A stretch of DNA of 64,000 nt from Pseudooceanicola nitratireducens (GCF_900109195.1 NZ_FNZG01000006.1:25023-89022), one strand, 5' to 3'; shown: positions 45,934 through 54,900, counted from the first letter of the stretch. Notes: generated from the letters alone by a model not told the origin. A program made the numbers and translations.

Positions 45934-46593
45934 ATGCCCCAAACCGCCCTTGGACCCGAGCAAATGACGACAGACCAACCGCCGCAGGACCTTGCGGCGC
46001 TGATCGCCTGTCCGAAATGCGACGCGGTCTATCGGGCGACGGATCCTGGCACGGGGGAACGCGCGGTCTGTGCGCGGTGTCACACGGTGCTGATCGCACC
46101 ACGCAAACGGGCGGGCAAGCAGATCATCGCCATCGCGCTGGCGGTGGTGGTGCTGGTCATCGCGGCGACCATCTTTCCCTTCCTGTCGATCCGCGCGGCG
46201 GGGGTGGTGCACGACAGTTCGATCCTGGACGCGGCGCTGGCGTTTTCCTCGTCTCCGCTTCTGGTGGTGCTGTCGCTGGCCGTGGCGGCGCTGATCGTCT
46301 TCTTCCCGGTGATGCGGGCGCTTCTGGCGATCTACGTGCTGACGCCGCTGGTGCTGGACCGCCCGCCCTTTCCCGGGGCCATCCGCGCCTTTCGCCTGTC
46401 CGAGGCCCTGCGGCCCTGGTCCATGGCCGAGATCTTTGCCATCGGCTGCGCCGTGGCGCTGGTCAAGGTGGCGGACCTGGCGCTGGTGGCCTTTGGTCCG
46501 GCCTTCTGGATGTTCTCGGCCCTCGTGATCCTGATGATGCTTCAGGACAGCTACATGTGCAGGTATTCGGTTTGGAAATCGCTGGAAAAATAA
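45934..46593 (+). CDS. pqiA: Paraquat-inducible protein A domain, first half
   Basis: 219 residues from 45934 (ATG at 45964 is an alternative). A zinc-ribbon-like N-terminus CPKCDAVYRATDPGTGERAVCARC is followed by four membrane helices of the PqiA domain (IAATIFPFLSI, SSPLLVVLSLAV, YVLTPLVL, WSMAEIFAIG). In E. coli PqiA is one protein with two such domains; here each is a separate gene. PqiA anchors the PqiBC lipid-transport apparatus in the inner membrane. Confidence 0.88.
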   Translation: MPQTALGPEQMTTDQPPQDLAALIACPKCDAVYRATDPGTGERAVCARCHTVLIAPRKRAGKQIIAIALAVVVLVIAATIFPFLSIRAAGVVHDSSILDAALAFSSSPLLVVLSLAVAALIVFFPVMRALLAIYVLTPLVLDRPPFPGAIRAFRLSEALRPWSMAEIFAIGCAVALVKVADLALVAFGPAFWMFSALVILMMLQDSYMCRYSVWKSLEK

Positions 46594-46607
46594 GATCCGC
46601 CCGCGCC

Positions 46608-47297
46608 ATGGGACTGGTCGCCTGCACCCGCTGCACAAGGCTCTGGCCCATGGGCACGGAATCCTGCGGCCGCTGCGGGCACCACATGGTGTCACGCGAT
46701 ACGCTGTCACTTCAGAAGGTCTGGGCGTGGTGGGTTGTCGGGCTGATCTGCTATATTCCCGCGAACCTCTACCCGATGCTGGCCACCCGCACGCTGGTGT
46801 CCAAGGACGAAGGCACGATCATCGGCGGCGCGGTCGAGCTGGCGCATCACGGCAGCTGGGGCATCGCGCTGATCATCATCTTTGCCTCGGTCGTGATCCC
46901 TATCGGCAAGTTCATGGCGGTGGCGGCGCTGGCGCTTGGCGTCAAGAACGGCAGCCGCATGTCCCCCCTGCGCCGGCATCAGCTGTACGAGGTCGTCGAA
47001 TACATCGGCCGCTGGTCGATGATCGACGTCTTCGTGGTGGCCATCCTGTCGTCGCTTGTGCAGCTTGGGTCGCTGGCCTCGATCCAGCCGGGCAAGGCGA
47101 GCCTGTTCTTCGCCCTTTCGGTGATTTTCACCATGCTCTCTGCACAAAGCTTTGACAGTCGGATGATCTGGGATCAGGAAGACGGAAACCCGGATCTGCC
47201 CCCCGCCCGGCCCCCTGCCCCGCCCGTTCTGCCGGACGCCTCTGCCCAGTCCGGCCCCGAAACACCCCCTGAGACCGCCCAGAAAGCCCCCGCGTGA
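46608..47297 (+). CDS. pqiA: Paraquat-inducible protein A domain, second half
   Basis: 229 residues from the ATG at 46608. A TTG at 46572 or GTG at 46557 would add a basic N-terminal extension overlapping the first gene, and no start has a convincing ribosome site. It begins with another double-Cys motif (CTRCTRLWPMGTESCGRC) and has four membrane helices including YIPANLYPML, SWGIALIIIFASVVIPIGKF and WSMIDVFVVAIL. The C-terminal about 40 residues are Pro-rich. The stop overlaps pqiB as GTGA. Confidence 0.88.
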   Translation: MGLVACTRCTRLWPMGTESCGRCGHHMVSRDTLSLQKVWAWWVVGLICYIPANLYPMLATRTLVSKDEGTIIGGAVELAHHGSWGIALIIIFASVVIPIGKFMAVAALALGVKNGSRMSPLRRHQLYEVVEYIGRWSMIDVFVVAILSSLVQLGSLASIQPGKASLFFALSVIFTMLSAQSFDSRMIWDQEDGNPDLPPARPPAPPVLPDASAQSGPETPPETAQKAPA

Positions 47298-49663
47298 CCG
47301 ATACCCCGCCCAATGTCCCCATCCAGCCGGCCCGCCGGTCCCTGCTTGAACGGCTGTCGATCGTCTGGCTGATCCCGCTTGCCGCGCTGATCATCGCCCT
47401 TGGCGTCGCGGTGCAAAGCTATCTTGACCGGGGTCCGCTGGTGCAGATCACCTTTGAAAACGCCTCGGGCGTGGTCGCCGGCCAGACGGAACTGCGTTAT
47501 CGCGACGTGGCCGTGGGGCTGGTGGAAAAAATCGGGTTTACGGAAAACCTCGATCACGTTCAGGTCTCGGTCCGGCTGGACAAGGCGGTGCGCGATTTCG
47601 TCGATGACGGCGCGGCCTTCTTCGTGGTCCGCCCCGAGATTTCGGCGCGCGGCGTGTCTGGGTTGGAAACCGTTCTGTCGGGCGTCTACATCCAGGCTGC
47701 CTGGGATGACCAACCCGGCGGCTTCCAGTCCCAGCACGAGGGCAGCGACGAACCGCCCCTGATGGCCGGCATGGACGGCGGGTTGAAACTGCGGCTCAAG
47801 GCGGCACCGGACGCCGGGCTGACCGAAAACGCGCCGATCATCTACCAGGGCGTCGAAGTGGGCCGCATCGGCCGCGCCGAGATCACCGAAGATGGCCAGA
47901 CGGTCGAAGCGGACGCCGTGATCTATGCCCCGCATGCCCGCCTTGTGACCACCGCGACCCGGTTCTGGGATGCCTCGGGCTTTCGCTTTTCGCTTGGGCC
48001 CGGCGGCGCGCGGCTGGATTTCTCCTCTGTCGCGTCGCTGGTGTCCGGTGGCGTGACCTTCCGCACCGTGGTGTCGGGCGGGCGCCCCGCGCAATCGGGC
48101 GACAATTACCTGGTCTACGCCGACGAAGGCGCCGCCCGCGGGTCGGTCTTCAGCGAAGAGGAAGGGCCCGCGCTGGATCTGACCGCGATCTTCGAAGACA
48201 ACGTTTCGGGCCTGGCCGTCGACGCGCCGGTGGATCTGGGCGGTGTGCGCATCGGCCGGGTGACAGCGGTGAACGGACTGGTCGATCCAGCGCGCTTCGG
48301 CGACAACCGTGTGCGCCTGGCCGCGACCCTGGCCATCAATCCCGCACGACTGGGCCTGGAAGGCGAGGCCGGCCCGAAAGAGGCCCAGGATTTCCTGGCA
48401 CGCCGGGTGACCGAAGGGCTGCGCGTTCGCCTGGTCTCGGCCTCGTTGCTGTCGAACGGGCTGAAGGTCGAAATGATCACCGTGGATGACCCCGCCGATC
48501 CCGACGCCATCCTGGACCCGACGGGTGAACCGAACCCGACGGTCCCCACCACCGACAGCGATATCGCCGATGTCTCGGCCACCGCCGAAGGCGTGTTCGA
48601 ACGGATCAACAACCTGCCGATCGAGGAGCTTCTGCAAAGCGCCATCGGCCTGATGGACAACATCAGCCGCGTCGCCGGAAGCCCCGATCTGCGCGCCCTG
48701 CCCGGCGATCTGCGCGGTGCCGTGGGCGAGGTGCGCGGGATCATCGGGTCCGAGGAAATTCAGGCCCTGCCCGCCCGCATAGGCTCTGTTGCGGATCAAC
48801 TGGACCAGCTGGTGACGGCCCTGAACGAACAGGACACCGCCACCCGGGTTCTGGCCGCAGTGGACGCCGCCCGCGATGCGGCCCAGGGGGTTGCCCAGGC
48901 GACCGAAGGCCTGCCCGAGCTGCTGGCGCGGCTGGATACGCTGGCCGCCAAGGCCAATGACCTCCCGCTCGAGGAGCTGACGAGTGAGATCACCGGCCTG
49001 GCGCAGAATGCCCGCCGCCTGGTGTCCTCGGACGCGCTCCAGGCCCTGCCCGCCGCCGCCACCGCCACCCTGGCCGAGGTCGACGCCATCCTGACCGATG
49101 CGCGCAACAAGGGGCTGACCGACAGCATGGTCGCGGCGCTGGATGCCGCCCGCGATGCCGCCGGATCCGTCACCGCCTCGGTCGAAGGGGTGCCCGACCT
49201 GATCGACCGCCTGAACGCCGTGGCCGCCAAGGCCGAAACCGTGCCGCTGGATCAGCTGTCGACGGATCTGTCGGCGCTGATGCAATCGGCCAACGCGGTG
49301 CTGGACACCCCCGGCGCGCGCGAATTGCCCAAGGATCTGGGACAGGCGCTGACCGAACTGACCGCCGTGCTGAAGGAAATGCGCGAAGGCGGTGTGGTCG
49401 AGAACGTGAATGCCACATTCTCTTCGGCGCGACAGGCCGCCGACACCCTGCGCGAGGTCGCAAGCCAGCTGCCCGCGCTGCTGGACCGTGCCCGCGCTAC
49501 GATTGCCCAGGCCGGCACGACCATTCAGGGCTATGACGCCGACCGGGGCGTCGGCCGCGATATCTCGACCGCCCTGCGCGAGGTCGAGCGCGCCGCCAAT
49601 GCCGTCAACTCTCTGGCCCGTGCGCTGGAACGTAACCCCAATTCGCTGCTATTCGGACGCTGA
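47294..49663 (+). CDS. pqiB: PqiB, MCE-domain intermembrane lipid transport protein
   Basis: 789 residues from a GTG start. One N-terminal membrane helix (LIPLAALIIALGVAV) anchors it, followed by three MlaD/MCE domains at about 45-137, 160-222 and 285-395. The remaining C-terminus (about 441-775) is built from 93-residue helical repeats and should form a long tube or needle spanning the periplasm. Known PqiB forms hexameric rings with a central channel. Neighbours pqiA and pqiC complete the system. Confidence 0.93.
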   Translation: MTDTPPNVPIQPARRSLLERLSIVWLIPLAALIIALGVAVQSYLDRGPLVQITFENASGVVAGQTELRYRDVAVGLVEKIGFTENLDHVQVSVRLDKAVRDFVDDGAAFFVVRPEISARGVSGLETVLSGVYIQAAWDDQPGGFQSQHEGSDEPPLMAGMDGGLKLRLKAAPDAGLTENAPIIYQGVEVGRIGRAEITEDGQTVEADAVIYAPHARLVTTATRFWDASGFRFSLGPGGARLDFSSVASLVSGGVTFRTVVSGGRPAQSGDNYLVYADEGAARGSVFSEEEGPALDLTAIFEDNVSGLAVDAPVDLGGVRIGRVTAVNGLVDPARFGDNRVRLAATLAINPARLGLEGEAGPKEAQDFLARRVTEGLRVRLVSASLLSNGLKVEMITVDDPADPDAILDPTGEPNPTVPTTDSDIADVSATAEGVFERINNLPIEELLQSAIGLMDNISRVAGSPDLRALPGDLRGAVGEVRGIIGSEEIQALPARIGSVADQLDQLVTALNEQDTATRVLAAVDAARDAAQGVAQATEGLPELLARLDTLAAKANDLPLEELTSEITGLAQNARRLVSSDALQALPAAATATLAEVDAILTDARNKGLTDSMVAALDAARDAAGSVTASVEGVPDLIDRLNAVAAKAETVPLDQLSTDLSALMQSANAVLDTPGARELPKDLGQALTELTAVLKEMREGGVVENVNATFSSARQAADTLREVASQLPALLDRARATIAQAGTTIQGYDADRGVGRDISTALREVERAANAVNSLARALERNPNSLLFGR

Positions 49664-49664
49664 C

Positions 49665-50237
49665 ATGATGACCTTTCGCCCCCTGCTTGCCCTGCCCCTG
49701 ATCGCCGCGCTTTCGGCCTGCGGGGGCACCGTGGAACGGTTCGGATCCGGTGCGCCGGTGGTGGATCAGACCCTGCCGCGCGTGTCGTCGCGCTATTCTT
49801 CGCTTGAGGTGCGGCAGGTGTCGCTGCCCAGCTACGCGGCCTCGGACGAAATCGCCTCGCGCGATGCGGGCGGGGCGATCACCACCAACAAATCCACGCT
49901 TTGGGCGGATGAGCCCGCCCGCGCCATGACGCTTGAGCTGTCGCGCTACCTGGGTCAGATCACCGGCGCCCAGGTCGCGGCCGAGCCCTGGCCCTTCCTT
50001 GACCGCGCCGAGGCCATCGTCGACGTCCGGATCGAGGATATGGTGGCCGACGCCGATGGCAGCTTCCATATCACCGGACAGTATTATGTCGCCCCCGACA
50101 GCGGCTATGGCGGCCGGTCGGGGCTGTTCAGCCTGTCGCAGCCGATCGTCGGCGACGGCGCCGGGGCGATTGCCGCCGCCCGCGCTGCCGCGACCCGCGC
50201 CCTGGCCGAACAGATTGCGCGGGGTGGATTGCGCTGA
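49665..50237 (+). CDS. pqiC: PqiC-like outer-membrane lipoprotein
   Basis: 190 residues with a lipoprotein signal: hydrophobic LLALPLIAAL then the lipobox LSAC, Cys being the lipidated residue. The mature part follows the ABC-type transport auxiliary lipoprotein fold (SLEVRQVSLPSYAASDEI, LWADEPARAMTLELSRYL, EAIVDVRIEDM, ITGQYYV). PqiC binds the distal end of PqiB at the outer membrane. Start is ATG 49665, with a second ATG 3 bases on. Confidence 0.88.
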   Translation: MMTFRPLLALPLIAALSACGGTVERFGSGAPVVDQTLPRVSSRYSSLEVRQVSLPSYAASDEIASRDAGGAITTNKSTLWADEPARAMTLELSRYLGQITGAQVAAEPWPFLDRAEAIVDVRIEDMVADADGSFHITGQYYVAPDSGYGGRSGLFSLSQPIVGDGAGAIAAARAAATRALAEQIARGGLR

Positions 50238-50286
50238 ATCAGGCTCTGTCTCAGAGACTATACAAGGGCTTTCGGTCCCAAAACCA

Positions 50287-50318
50287 AAAGCGCCGCCCAG
50301 GGACCGGGGCGGCGCTTT
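50287..50318. terminator. Bidirectional hairpin terminator between pqiC and purU
   Basis: AAAGCGCCGCCC (50287-50298) pairs with GGGCGGCGCTTT (50307-50318) around an 8-base loop. On the minus strand it is followed by a T-rich stretch (TTGGTTTTGGG), so it probably ends purU and, less strongly, the pqi operon. Confidence 0.8.
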
Positions 50319-50357
50319 GAATTTCCGTCAAGACACTGATTTCAAACGGAAATCATA

Positions 50358-51239
50358 TCACCCCATCCGTTCCGAGGTGTAATCGCCCGGGGACGCCGGG
50401 AACACGACCGTCTTGTCGCCGTTCTGGAAGACCCGATGCTGGGCATGGGCGTGCACCGCGCGGGCCAGAACCTGGGCTTCGACGTCGCGGCCCAGGGTGA
50501 CGTAGTCGCCGGGGCTTTGCGCATGGGTGACGCGGATGGTGTCCTGTTCGATGATCGGCCCTTCGTCCAGGTCGGCGGTCACGTAATGCGCCGTCGCTCC
50601 GATCAGCTTCACCCCGCGCTGGAACGCCTGCTTGTAGGGGTTCGCGCCCTTGAAGCTGGGCAGGAAGGAATGGTGGATGTTGATGATCCGGCCGGACATC
50701 TTCTGGCACAGCGTATCCGACAGGATCTGCATGTAGCGCGCCAGTACCACCAGATCCGCGCCCGAGGACTCGACGACCTCCAAAAGCCGCGCCTCGGCCT
50801 GGGGTTTGTTTTCCTTGGTGACGTTGATGTGGTGGAACGGCAGGTCATGGTTCACCACGACCTTCTGATAGGTCAGGTGGTTGGACACGACGCCGACGAT
50901 ATCCACCGGCAGGGCGCCAATGCGCCAGCGGTACAGCAGGTCGTTCAGACAATGCCCGAAGTTCGACACCATCAGCAGCACCTTGATGCGCTGCGCGGTG
51001 TCGTTGATGCCCCAGTCCATGCCGAATTCCTCGGCCACTTCGGTGAAGCCTTCGCTCAGCTCGTCACGGGTGGCGCCCGTTTCGGGTTCGAAGCTGACGC
51101 GCATGAAGAACTTGCCGGTCTGCGCGTCGTCGAACTGCGCCGAGTCGGTGATGTTGCAGCCACGTTCGGCCAGGTAACGCGAGATCGCCGCGACGATCCC
51201 ACGACGTGAGGTGCATTGAACGGTCAGAACAAACGCCAT
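50358..51239 (-). CDS. purU: Formyltetrahydrofolate deformylase
   Basis: 293 residues. An N-terminal ACT domain (LTVQCTSRRGIVAAISRYLAERGCNITDSAQFDD, about 1-90) precedes a formyltransferase-type catalytic domain with INIHHSFLPSFKGANPYKQAF, GATAHYVTADLDEGPIIEQD and the expected Asn/His/Asp active-site set. It hydrolyses 10-formyl-THF to THF plus formate, balancing one-carbon pools or disposing of C1 units. AAGGGGA precedes the ATG. Genes of C1 metabolism are not visible nearby. Confidence 0.95.
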   Translation of the reverse strand: MAFVLTVQCTSRRGIVAAISRYLAERGCNITDSAQFDDAQTGKFFMRVSFEPETGATRDELSEGFTEVAEEFGMDWGINDTAQRIKVLLMVSNFGHCLNDLLYRWRIGALPVDIVGVVSNHLTYQKVVVNHDLPFHHINVTKENKPQAEARLLEVVESSGADLVVLARYMQILSDTLCQKMSGRIINIHHSFLPSFKGANPYKQAFQRGVKLIGATAHYVTADLDEGPIIEQDTIRVTHAQSPGDYVTLGRDVEAQVLARAVHAHAQHRVFQNGDKTVVFPASPGDYTSERMG

Positions 51240-51402
51240 GCGTCAGATCCCCTTGAAACTGGTTGCGGGCACGGCCCGGTATCCCGTTTGTTTTGACCTT
51301 TTTCGCGGCGGCCACAACCACCCGAAGCGGCGTGATGCGGGTATTTTCCGACGTTTGCGCCTGTCGCCCCCGCGCCCTGCCCTTTCCCGTGGCACCGGGA
51401 CT

Positions 51403-53346
51403 TCAGGCCAGCGCCTCCTCGCTCAGGATTTTGTCCAGGCGCAGTGCTACCTGAAACTCCAGCGCCTTCAGCGGATCGTCCCAGCCCCCGGTCAGGTCGC
51501 GCAGCGTCTGAAGCCGCTGGCGCAGCGTGTTGATGTGAATGCCAAGCTCATCCGCGGCGCGGCGGGCGTTGAACTGGTGCTCGAAATAGCTGCGCAGGGT
51601 CTGCTTCAGCTGAAGGGCCTGCCTTGGGCCGCGGGCCTCGATCGGGTGCAGAAGCGCGGTGACATGGGTGCTGAGATCCGCGGCATTGCGCCCTTCGAAG
51701 ATGCGCGCGAACAGGCTGACCTCGGCATGGTCGTGAAAGCGGTGCAGCGGCTGCATGACCCGCAGCACGGCCAGGCTATCCCGAAGGCGCGCGGTTTCCT
51801 GCGCCAGAACCGTCAGATCGGCCAGCGGCGGCGACAGAACGCCGCCGACCTGCCAGGCCTCTTGCCGGCGGGTCAGCGCATCGCGGAACGCCCGCAGCGC
51901 GTCGACCCCCGCGATGGCCAGGAAGTCATTGCCCGTCTCGTCCACCAGCACCCCGTGACGCACCGCAAGATCGCGCAAAATCAGACCCTGTTCAGCATGA
52001 TCGAGACCTTCGAACCCGATCAGCGCCAGCTGCACCGCCTGCCCCGATCCGATGTCCAGTCGGGTCCGAAGCGCCGCCAGGCTGCTGTCGTCGGGCACCG
52101 CGACCTGTGTCACGTGGCGGATCAGGGTCGAGGTCGCGATCATCTGTTCGGCCTCTCTTTTCTCGGCCCAAAGCTTGGCGATGGCCAGCGCGACGGCGGC
52201 GCGTTCCAGGTTGCGAACCTCGATTGGGTCCAGACGGCCCTGGGTGCAGATCACCAGCATCTCGGGCCGCCCGGTGCCGCCGTGCAACTGGATGGCGCGG
52301 CATTCTTCCGTCTCGGTCTGCCGCAGCATCTGGGCCCGTCCGCTGTGCAGCGCCTGGGACGCGGGCGACAGCCGCGCAATCGTCCTGGGATCGCGCCGCA
52401 GTTCGCCAGCCATCGCACCGGAATAGAGCGGCGAGACAAAACCCTCGCGTTCCTTCAGATCGTGATCGTACAGGAAGATCGCCCCGTCCACCTGCCCCGC
52501 CATGCGTTGCAGGTAGTGTGGAAGATCGGCCCCCGTCGCCAGGAGAGAGGCCATTTCATCATGCGCCTCAGCCGAGGCCTCGACCCGACCGATATGATCC
52601 ACCAGCGCGGCGCGACTGGTTTCGGCCTCGGCCAGGGCTTCGGCCTGCGCCTTGAAAGCCGCCGCGTTGCGGATCGCGATCCCGGCATGAAGCGCCAGCG
52701 ACCCCAGCACCGACAGCTCACGCCCCGTGACATCGCGGCGATAGCGGTAGGCGGCAAACAGGAACCCCGTGACCTCGTCCCCAACCAGCATGGGAAAGCC
52801 GGTAAGCGACACGATCCCCTCTTTGCGGAACTGCTGATCCAGCTCGGGCAGGTGGTGGAACCGGTCGTCGTTCAGGTAATCGTTGGTGTGGAAATAGCTA
52901 TTCGTCCGCAGGATCGCGCCGACCAGCCCGTATTCCACATCGCAACGCAGCACCCGCGCCTCGGGCGACAGGTGGCCTTCCAGATGGGCGCTGCGGAATT
53001 CGTTCGATCCCTTTTCCAGCAGGGTCAGCCAAGCCAGATCGGCCCCGGCCAGCGACCGGGTGCGCCGCACGATAAGCCGCATAAGATCGTCGGTGCCAAG
53101 CGTGCTGCTCATGTCGCGGGTGGTTTCGACCAGCATGTTCAACCCCCGCTCGGCCGAGGCGCGGTCCTGCAATTCACTGCGAATGCGGCTCATCGCCAGG
53201 CCGATGCGGTCGAAGGTTTCGCTGCCCTCGCTTGCCTCGGCGGCGCTGCGCAGGCTGTCCAGCGCCCGGTCGAAATCGGCCCTCGGGGTGCCGCCGGCCA
53301 GGGCCTCGAAGACCTCGGTCAAAGATGAAATCACGTGCTGCGTCAT
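51403..53346 (-). CDS. PucR/CdaR-type transcriptional regulator with GAF sensor
   Basis: 647 residues. A GAF-like sensor region covers about 60-220 (LAWLTLLEKGSNEFRSAHLEGHLSPEAR, FPMLVGDEVTGFLFAAYRYRRDVTGRELSVLGSLALHAGIAIRNA, in separate strands). The C-terminus LRSYFEHQFNARRAADELGIHINTLRQRLQTLRDLTGG is the PucR-type helix-turn-helix. GGGGAGGGG supports the start. No obvious target operon adjoins it; purU lies downstream on the same strand. Ligand unknown. Confidence 0.83.
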   Translation of the reverse strand: MTQHVISSLTEVFEALAGGTPRADFDRALDSLRSAAEASEGSETFDRIGLAMSRIRSELQDRASAERGLNMLVETTRDMSSTLGTDDLMRLIVRRTRSLAGADLAWLTLLEKGSNEFRSAHLEGHLSPEARVLRCDVEYGLVGAILRTNSYFHTNDYLNDDRFHHLPELDQQFRKEGIVSLTGFPMLVGDEVTGFLFAAYRYRRDVTGRELSVLGSLALHAGIAIRNAAAFKAQAEALAEAETSRAALVDHIGRVEASAEAHDEMASLLATGADLPHYLQRMAGQVDGAIFLYDHDLKEREGFVSPLYSGAMAGELRRDPRTIARLSPASQALHSGRAQMLRQTETEECRAIQLHGGTGRPEMLVICTQGRLDPIEVRNLERAAVALAIAKLWAEKREAEQMIATSTLIRHVTQVAVPDDSSLAALRTRLDIGSGQAVQLALIGFEGLDHAEQGLILRDLAVRHGVLVDETGNDFLAIAGVDALRAFRDALTRRQEAWQVGGVLSPPLADLTVLAQETARLRDSLAVLRVMQPLHRFHDHAEVSLFARIFEGRNAADLSTHVTALLHPIEARGPRQALQLKQTLRSYFEHQFNARRAADELGIHINTLRQRLQTLRDLTGGWDDPLKALEFQVALRLDKILSEEALA

Positions 53347-53428
53347 GCCGGCCCCTCCCCAAGGTCCGGCAAAGGATCACAGGGAACGCCCCCTGGCGCA
53401 AGCCACTTGCCAGGCTGCAGGGTCAAAA

Positions 53429-53442
53429 TTGCCAATTGGCAA
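53429..53442. promoter_or_regulatory. Candidate parS/centromere palindrome, left copy
   Basis: The palindrome TTGCCAATTGGCAA lies in the 134-bp gap between the PucR gene and rep. The same 14-mer occurs once more, just after parB, and the bases following it are also alike (AAGAACCGGGAAA here, AATAACCCGGAAA there). Both copies have the same orientation and flank the whole rep-par module. Confidence 0.6.
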
Positions 53443-53480
53443 GAACCGGGAAAACTCCAATTTGTCAGGGGCTTGCCGGA

Positions 53481-54521
53481 TCAGATCGGGTTTGCCTCGG
53501 CAAATTTGCGGAAGAAGGCCAGGAAGGCGCGGTCAGGATCGGCGGGCGGTTCCTTACCGGCGGCCCAGCTGCGCCATTCCCCTTCGACATAATAGATGTC
53601 GTAGCCCGGGTGCCGCAGCCGCGCGGTTTCATAGGTCTGGGTTTTCAGGGCGACCCCCTGCTGATCCAGCCAGCCGGGGCGCGGCTTGGTGCTGATCGGC
53701 GCGACCTCTTCTGTGCGCCCCTCGGCCTTGGCCTTCCGCCCGGTCGAGGCGAATTGCAGCGCGCGTTCAACCTTGCCCGTCGCCTCGCCATCCTTGCGCC
53801 ACCAGCGCAGCTCTACATGGGTCACGCTGCGCCCGGTCTTGATCGGCTGCACCTCGACCATATAGTCCGACAGGGCCGAGACCTCCTCGACCGCGGGATC
53901 AATCGCGCGCATCCGCAGGTTCGACCAGGACGTCAGCTTGCCCTTGGGCACGCCCAACACCCCCCGCAGTGCTTCCAGCGAGAATTTCTCGGACGAGCGC
54001 CAGCGCAGATTGCCGCGCTTCTGCACCATCTCGTAAAGCGTCAGCGCGTATTTCGAGGACAGGGCGAACATGACCTCGCGCTGAAGACGCGCAAAAATGG
54101 TCGAGTTCGAGATGATCTTGCGCAGCCGCGGCGGGATCTCATATTCCAACAGCCCGTCGGCGCGGGCCATTTCCAGGTTGCCGCCCAACAGCTGCACCCG
54201 TTCAATCGCCGGCTTGCCGTCCCACACCGCCTCGATCTTCACGATGGCCGACATCAGCCGTTCGATCGATTCCCCAACCCGGTCGTTGGAATTATGCGAC
54301 CCGCGCAGATCGGACTTGGCGATGACATGCAGCACCGGCTTGTCGATCGCCTCCCAGGCGTTCTCCAACAGCTGGTTATAGATGCGCCGGTCGGTCAGCG
54401 TCAGCGGCGTGACCTCGATCAGGTCGACAAGCTCACCGGGTTTGACAAGGGAATCCTTGCTTGGCCGGGTGTCGACCGTGCGATAGGGTTGGGAAGGCTT
54501 GGCCATGCTGCTCGGGTCCAT
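53481..54521 (-). CDS. repB: Plasmid replication initiator, Rep_3/RepB type
   Basis: 346 residues from the ATG at 54521; MAKPSQ at 54506 is an alternative. The two winged-helix domains of Rep_3 initiators are recognisable: LTLTDRRIYNQLLENAWEAI, ARLQREVMFALSSKYALTLYEMVQKRGNL, LEALRGVLGVPKGKLTSWSNLRMRAIDPAVEEVSALSDY and VTHVELRWWRKDG. The frame stays open for 600 bases upstream through the iterons, but this part has no homology. Iterons upstream and parAB divergent confirm a plasmid replication unit. Confidence 0.9.
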   Translation of the reverse strand: MDPSSMAKPSQPYRTVDTRPSKDSLVKPGELVDLIEVTPLTLTDRRIYNQLLENAWEAIDKPVLHVIAKSDLRGSHNSNDRVGESIERLMSAIVKIEAVWDGKPAIERVQLLGGNLEMARADGLLEYEIPPRLRKIISNSTIFARLQREVMFALSSKYALTLYEMVQKRGNLRWRSSEKFSLEALRGVLGVPKGKLTSWSNLRMRAIDPAVEEVSALSDYMVEVQPIKTGRSVTHVELRWWRKDGEATGKVERALQFASTGRKAKAEGRTEEVAPISTKPRPGWLDQQGVALKTQTYETARLRHPGYDIYYVEGEWRSWAAGKEPPADPDRAFLAFFRKFAEANPI

Positions 54522-54531
54522 ACCTGGTTTT

Positions 54532-54559
54532 CTTACATTTGTATCGCACGGGATGTAAG
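54532..54559. promoter_or_regulatory. Inverted repeat at the rep promoter (probable autoregulation operator)
   Basis: CTTACAT (54532-54538) and ATGTAAG (54553-54559) are inverted copies of the GTAAG core found in the iterons. Inverted iteron halves just upstream of the initiator gene are the usual site where Rep_3 proteins repress their own transcription as dimers. Confidence 0.65.
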
Positions 54560-54588
54560 CAGACAAGCGGTCTTCCCGCAGGGCTTCA

Positions 54589-54605
54589 CCCGATTTGTAA
54601 GCTTT
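54589..54605. repeat. Isolated iteron copy
   Basis: CCCGATTTGTAAGCTTT matches the iteron consensus CCCGANNNGTAAGNNTT but is out of phase with the main array, which starts at 54693. Confidence 0.55.
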
Positions 54606-54692
54606 CAGAACCAAGGGGGACCCAGGACCGAATCGCAGACCCCAGTGTTTCAAGGGCTTTTCGGTGTCACCGATTCGCGGCAGATTCGCCAT

Positions 54693-54803
54693 CCCGAAAT
54701 GTAAGCTTTTACTGTCCCGATAGGTAAGATTAGCCGCCCCGATCCGTAAGTCTTGCCATCCCAGGACGTAGGCGAAGCCGTCCCGAAAAGTAGTCGATAC
54801 AAG
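54693..54803. repeat. Array of 22-bp iterons (replication origin)
   Basis: CCCGA/CCCAG begins at 54693, 54716, 54738, 54760 and 54782, a spacing of 23, 22, 22 and 22 bp, with GTA(A)G following 8-9 bases later in each copy. The first three match the consensus best; the last two are diverged. Direct repeats at two helical turns next to a Rep_3 gene are the standard binding array for monomeric initiator. Confidence 0.8.
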
Positions 54804-54839
54804 CACTATCGCCCGGAAAAACAGGGGATCCAGAGCCCT

Positions 54840-54900
54840 GAACAGATGAATCCTAGAATCCAGAATCTTTTCAGAGTTTTTGATTTTTGGATTTGGGGTA
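54840..54900. other. AT-rich segment next to the iterons (candidate DNA unwinding element)
   Basis: The stretch contains AGAATCC repeated in tandem and several T-runs (TTTTCAGAGTTTTTGATTTTTGG), in sharp contrast to the GC-rich surroundings. Its position adjacent to the iteron array is where origin melting would be expected. Confidence 0.55.
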
